A stretch of DNA of 14,878 nucleotides from BTRF01 sp036986255. Lineage in GTDB: Bacteria > Patescibacteriota > WWE3 > 9FT-COMBO-53-11. Location of the stretch: positions 1-14,878 of the forward strand of contig BTRF01000013.1 of assembly GCA_036986255.1 (NCBI GenBank), in the 5' to 3' direction. A program made the translations under genes and the position numbers. How positions within the stretch are numbered: the stretch's first letter is position 1; every line of letters starts with the position of its first letter. The notes below the pieces were generated by a model. The model saw nothing but the letters and a program-made list of their open reading frames with translations. It did not search any database and had not been told where the DNA came from. Below, in pieces: positions 13,781-14,878 of the stretch.

Positions 13781-14251
13781 ATGCCTACGATTCAACAACT
13801 GATAAGAAAAGGCAGAACAAAATCGGCAGGGAAAGATAAAACTCCGGCTCTTTCGGAAGTTTACTCCTCAATCCGCCGCCGCCGTCGGCAAACTCCTTCG
13901 CCTTTTAAGCGGGGAGTAGTTCTTCATGTTAGGACGATGACACCCATGAAGCCCAACTCTGCTTTAAGAAAAGTAGCTCGGGTGCGGTTGTCCAACGGCC
14001 GTGAGGTTACGGCCTACATTCCCGGTGAGGGTCATAATCTTGCGGAGCATAATATTGTGATGGTGCGGGGAGGAAAGGTGAAGGACTTGCCGGGGATTAA
14101 ATATAAGATTGTGCGGGGTGTTTATGACACGATGGGGGTAGAGGGTCGCAAAACCAGCCGCTCTCTTTACGGTACCAAGCGTGCGTCAGAGGGTGGGGGA
14201 GCAAAGCCCGGTGCCGAAGGGGAGGCCGAGTCGGATGGAAAATCAACATGA
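13781..14251 (+). CDS. rpsL: 30S ribosomal protein S12 (uS12)
   Basis: 156 residues, starting 7 bases after the rpoC stop with only a weak upstream purine stretch. uS12 sits at the decoding centre and checks codon-anticodon fit. Conserved blocks: MPTIQQLIRKGR, SALRKVARVRL, VTAYIPGEGHNLAEHN, MVRGGKVKDLPG (Lys101, Asp102, the usual methylthio-Asp), and KTSRSLYGTKR. Residues 25-40 are an insertion relative to E. coli that resembles the longer Firmicutes-type form, here strongly basic (IRRRRRQ). Residue 56 is Met in TPMKPNSA, where most bacteria have Lys (the Lys of PKKPNSA hit by streptomycin-resistance mutations). A Gly/Glu/Ser-rich tail of about 25 residues follows the normal end. Confidence 0.97.
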   Translation: MPTIQQLIRKGRTKSAGKDKTPALSEVYSSIRRRRRQTPSPFKRGVVLHVRTMTPMKPNSALRKVARVRLSNGREVTAYIPGEGHNLAEHNIVMVRGGKVKDLPGIKYKIVRGVYDTMGVEGRKTSRSLYGTKRASEGGGAKPGAEGEAESDGKST

Positions 14252-14386
14252 GAAATCCTAAACACGAAATTCGAAATCCTAAACAAGCCACAAATTCGAA
14301 ATCTCAATATTTCAAATGGTTTGGAATTTTGGAAATTGGGATATTAGAACTTGTTTCGAATTTAGGATTTAAATATTGGGGTTTAT
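14252..14386. repeat. AT-rich palindromic intergenic repeat between rpsL and rpsG
   Basis: The bases between the rpsL stop and the rpsG ribosome site form one long imperfect inverted repeat. Outer AAATCCTAAA (14253-14262, repeated directly at 14274-14283) pairs with TTTAGGATTT (14361-14370); inner CTCAAT/ATTGGG (14303-14308 with 14335-14340); apex ATTTCAAA-TGG-TTTGGAAT (14309-14327, one G-T pair). TTCGAA recurs at 14269, 14294 and 14355. Composition is far more AT-rich than the flanking genes. From memory, AATTCGAAATCCTAAAC-like palindromes are scattered in genomes of several uncultivated lineages; this looks like one inserted without breaking the operon. Confidence 0.75.
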
Positions 14387-14401
14387 CTGGAAGGGGGGAA
14401 G

Positions 14402-14872
14402 ATGCCTAGAGGCGGTCCGGTTAAAAAAAGAAGGGTTGATCCGGACTCGCGCTTCGGCTCGGTTGTGGTGGCGAAGTTAGTTAACCAAGTGATGCAATCG
14501 GGGGAAAAGGAAACCGCCCGACGAGCAGTATATGAGGCCTTGGATAAAGCGGCTAAGGCGCTGGAAGCCGATCCCCTTCTGATTTTGACTCAAGCGCTCA
14601 CGAACATTATCCCTAAGCAGGAGGTGCGTTCTCGGCGGGTTGGGGGGGCTAACTATCAAATTCCGATGCTGGTTAGGGTTGGGCGAGGCCAAACTTTAGC
14701 CATCCGTTGGCTGGTGAATGCTTCCCGGGCGAAAACGGGCAAGCCTTTTGCAGAGCGCTTGGCCGAGGAATTGGTGGCCGCTTACAACAGTGAGGGAGCG
14801 GCGGTAAAGAAGAAAACGGATACCCACAAGATGGCCAAAGCGAATAGAGCATTTGCACACTTTAGGTGGTAA
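14402..14872 (+). CDS. rpsG: 30S ribosomal protein S7 (uS7)
   Basis: 156 residues, the standard length for this protein, which nucleates assembly of the 30S head and contacts the E-site tRNA. A long purine run GGAAGGGGGGAAG ends one base before the ATG and provides the ribosome site. Conserved features: MPRGGPVKKRRVDPD at the N-terminus, SRFGSVVVAKLVNQVM, the loop VRSRRVGGANYQIP, an RGQTLAIRWLV helix, and the C-terminal HKMAKANRAFAHFRW that ends in the usual aromatic stretch. It follows rpsL in classical str-operon order; fusA and tufA would be expected next but lie beyond the window. Confidence 0.98.
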   Translation: MPRGGPVKKRRVDPDSRFGSVVVAKLVNQVMQSGEKETARRAVYEALDKAAKALEADPLLILTQALTNIIPKQEVRSRRVGGANYQIPMLVRVGRGQTLAIRWLVNASRAKTGKPFAERLAEELVAAYNSEGAAVKKKTDTHKMAKANRAFAHFRW

Positions 14873-14878
14873 GAAAGT

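Overview
This window is a dense, ordinary-looking bacterial housekeeping segment that carries unusual intergenic structure. Gene content and style suggest a Candidate Phyla Radiation (Patescibacteria) organism, perhaps of the Microgenomates group. The grounds are compact divergent proteins, rpoBC followed directly by rpsL and rpsG without rplJL in front, weak or absent Shine-Dalgarno sites before several genes, and an AT-rich palindromic repeat inside the str operon. This lineage call is an inference from protein style, not a database result.

Layout. Positions 1-1676 are a minus-strand pair: a RecB-like PD-(D/E)XK nuclease domain protein, cut by the left edge of the window, preceded by an NrnA-type DHH phosphoesterase. 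A divergent 309-base gap (1677-1985) follows, with promoter-like sites and a chain of hairpins. Next come an unrecognised 168-residue protein that may have a nuclease fold (1986-2492, ending in a terminator), then ruvX/yqgF (2607-2990), ftsH (3122-5029, with a terminator), a NUDIX hydrolase and mltG (5113-6565, overlapping). A second gap, about 350 bases up to the preferred rpoB start (6566-6914), holds a second copy of the hairpin element and a strong promoter. The transcription/translation cluster follows: rpoB, rpoC, rpsL, a palindromic repeat, and rpsG.

How the genes fit. The left half is nucleic-acid and nucleotide turnover (nuclease, oligoribonuclease/pAp phosphatase, RuvX, NUDIX), membrane proteolysis (FtsH) and peptidoglycan strand release (MltG). 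The right half is core RNA polymerase and two small-subunit ribosomal proteins, probably one operon driven by the promoter at 6812-6840.

The most interesting signal is non-coding. A 61-base core shared by 1857-1917 and 6712-6772 (54 of 61 bases identical by eye) forms nested stems, and the differences preserve pairing, including one two-sided change in a flanking stem. Both copies end in a stem whose 3' strand runs into a TTGACA hexamer, and a third hairpin cluster ends on the candidate promoter of ftsH. This looks like a dispersed, structure-conserved promoter-proximal element. No CRISPR array, tRNA, rRNA, transposase or integrase is visible.
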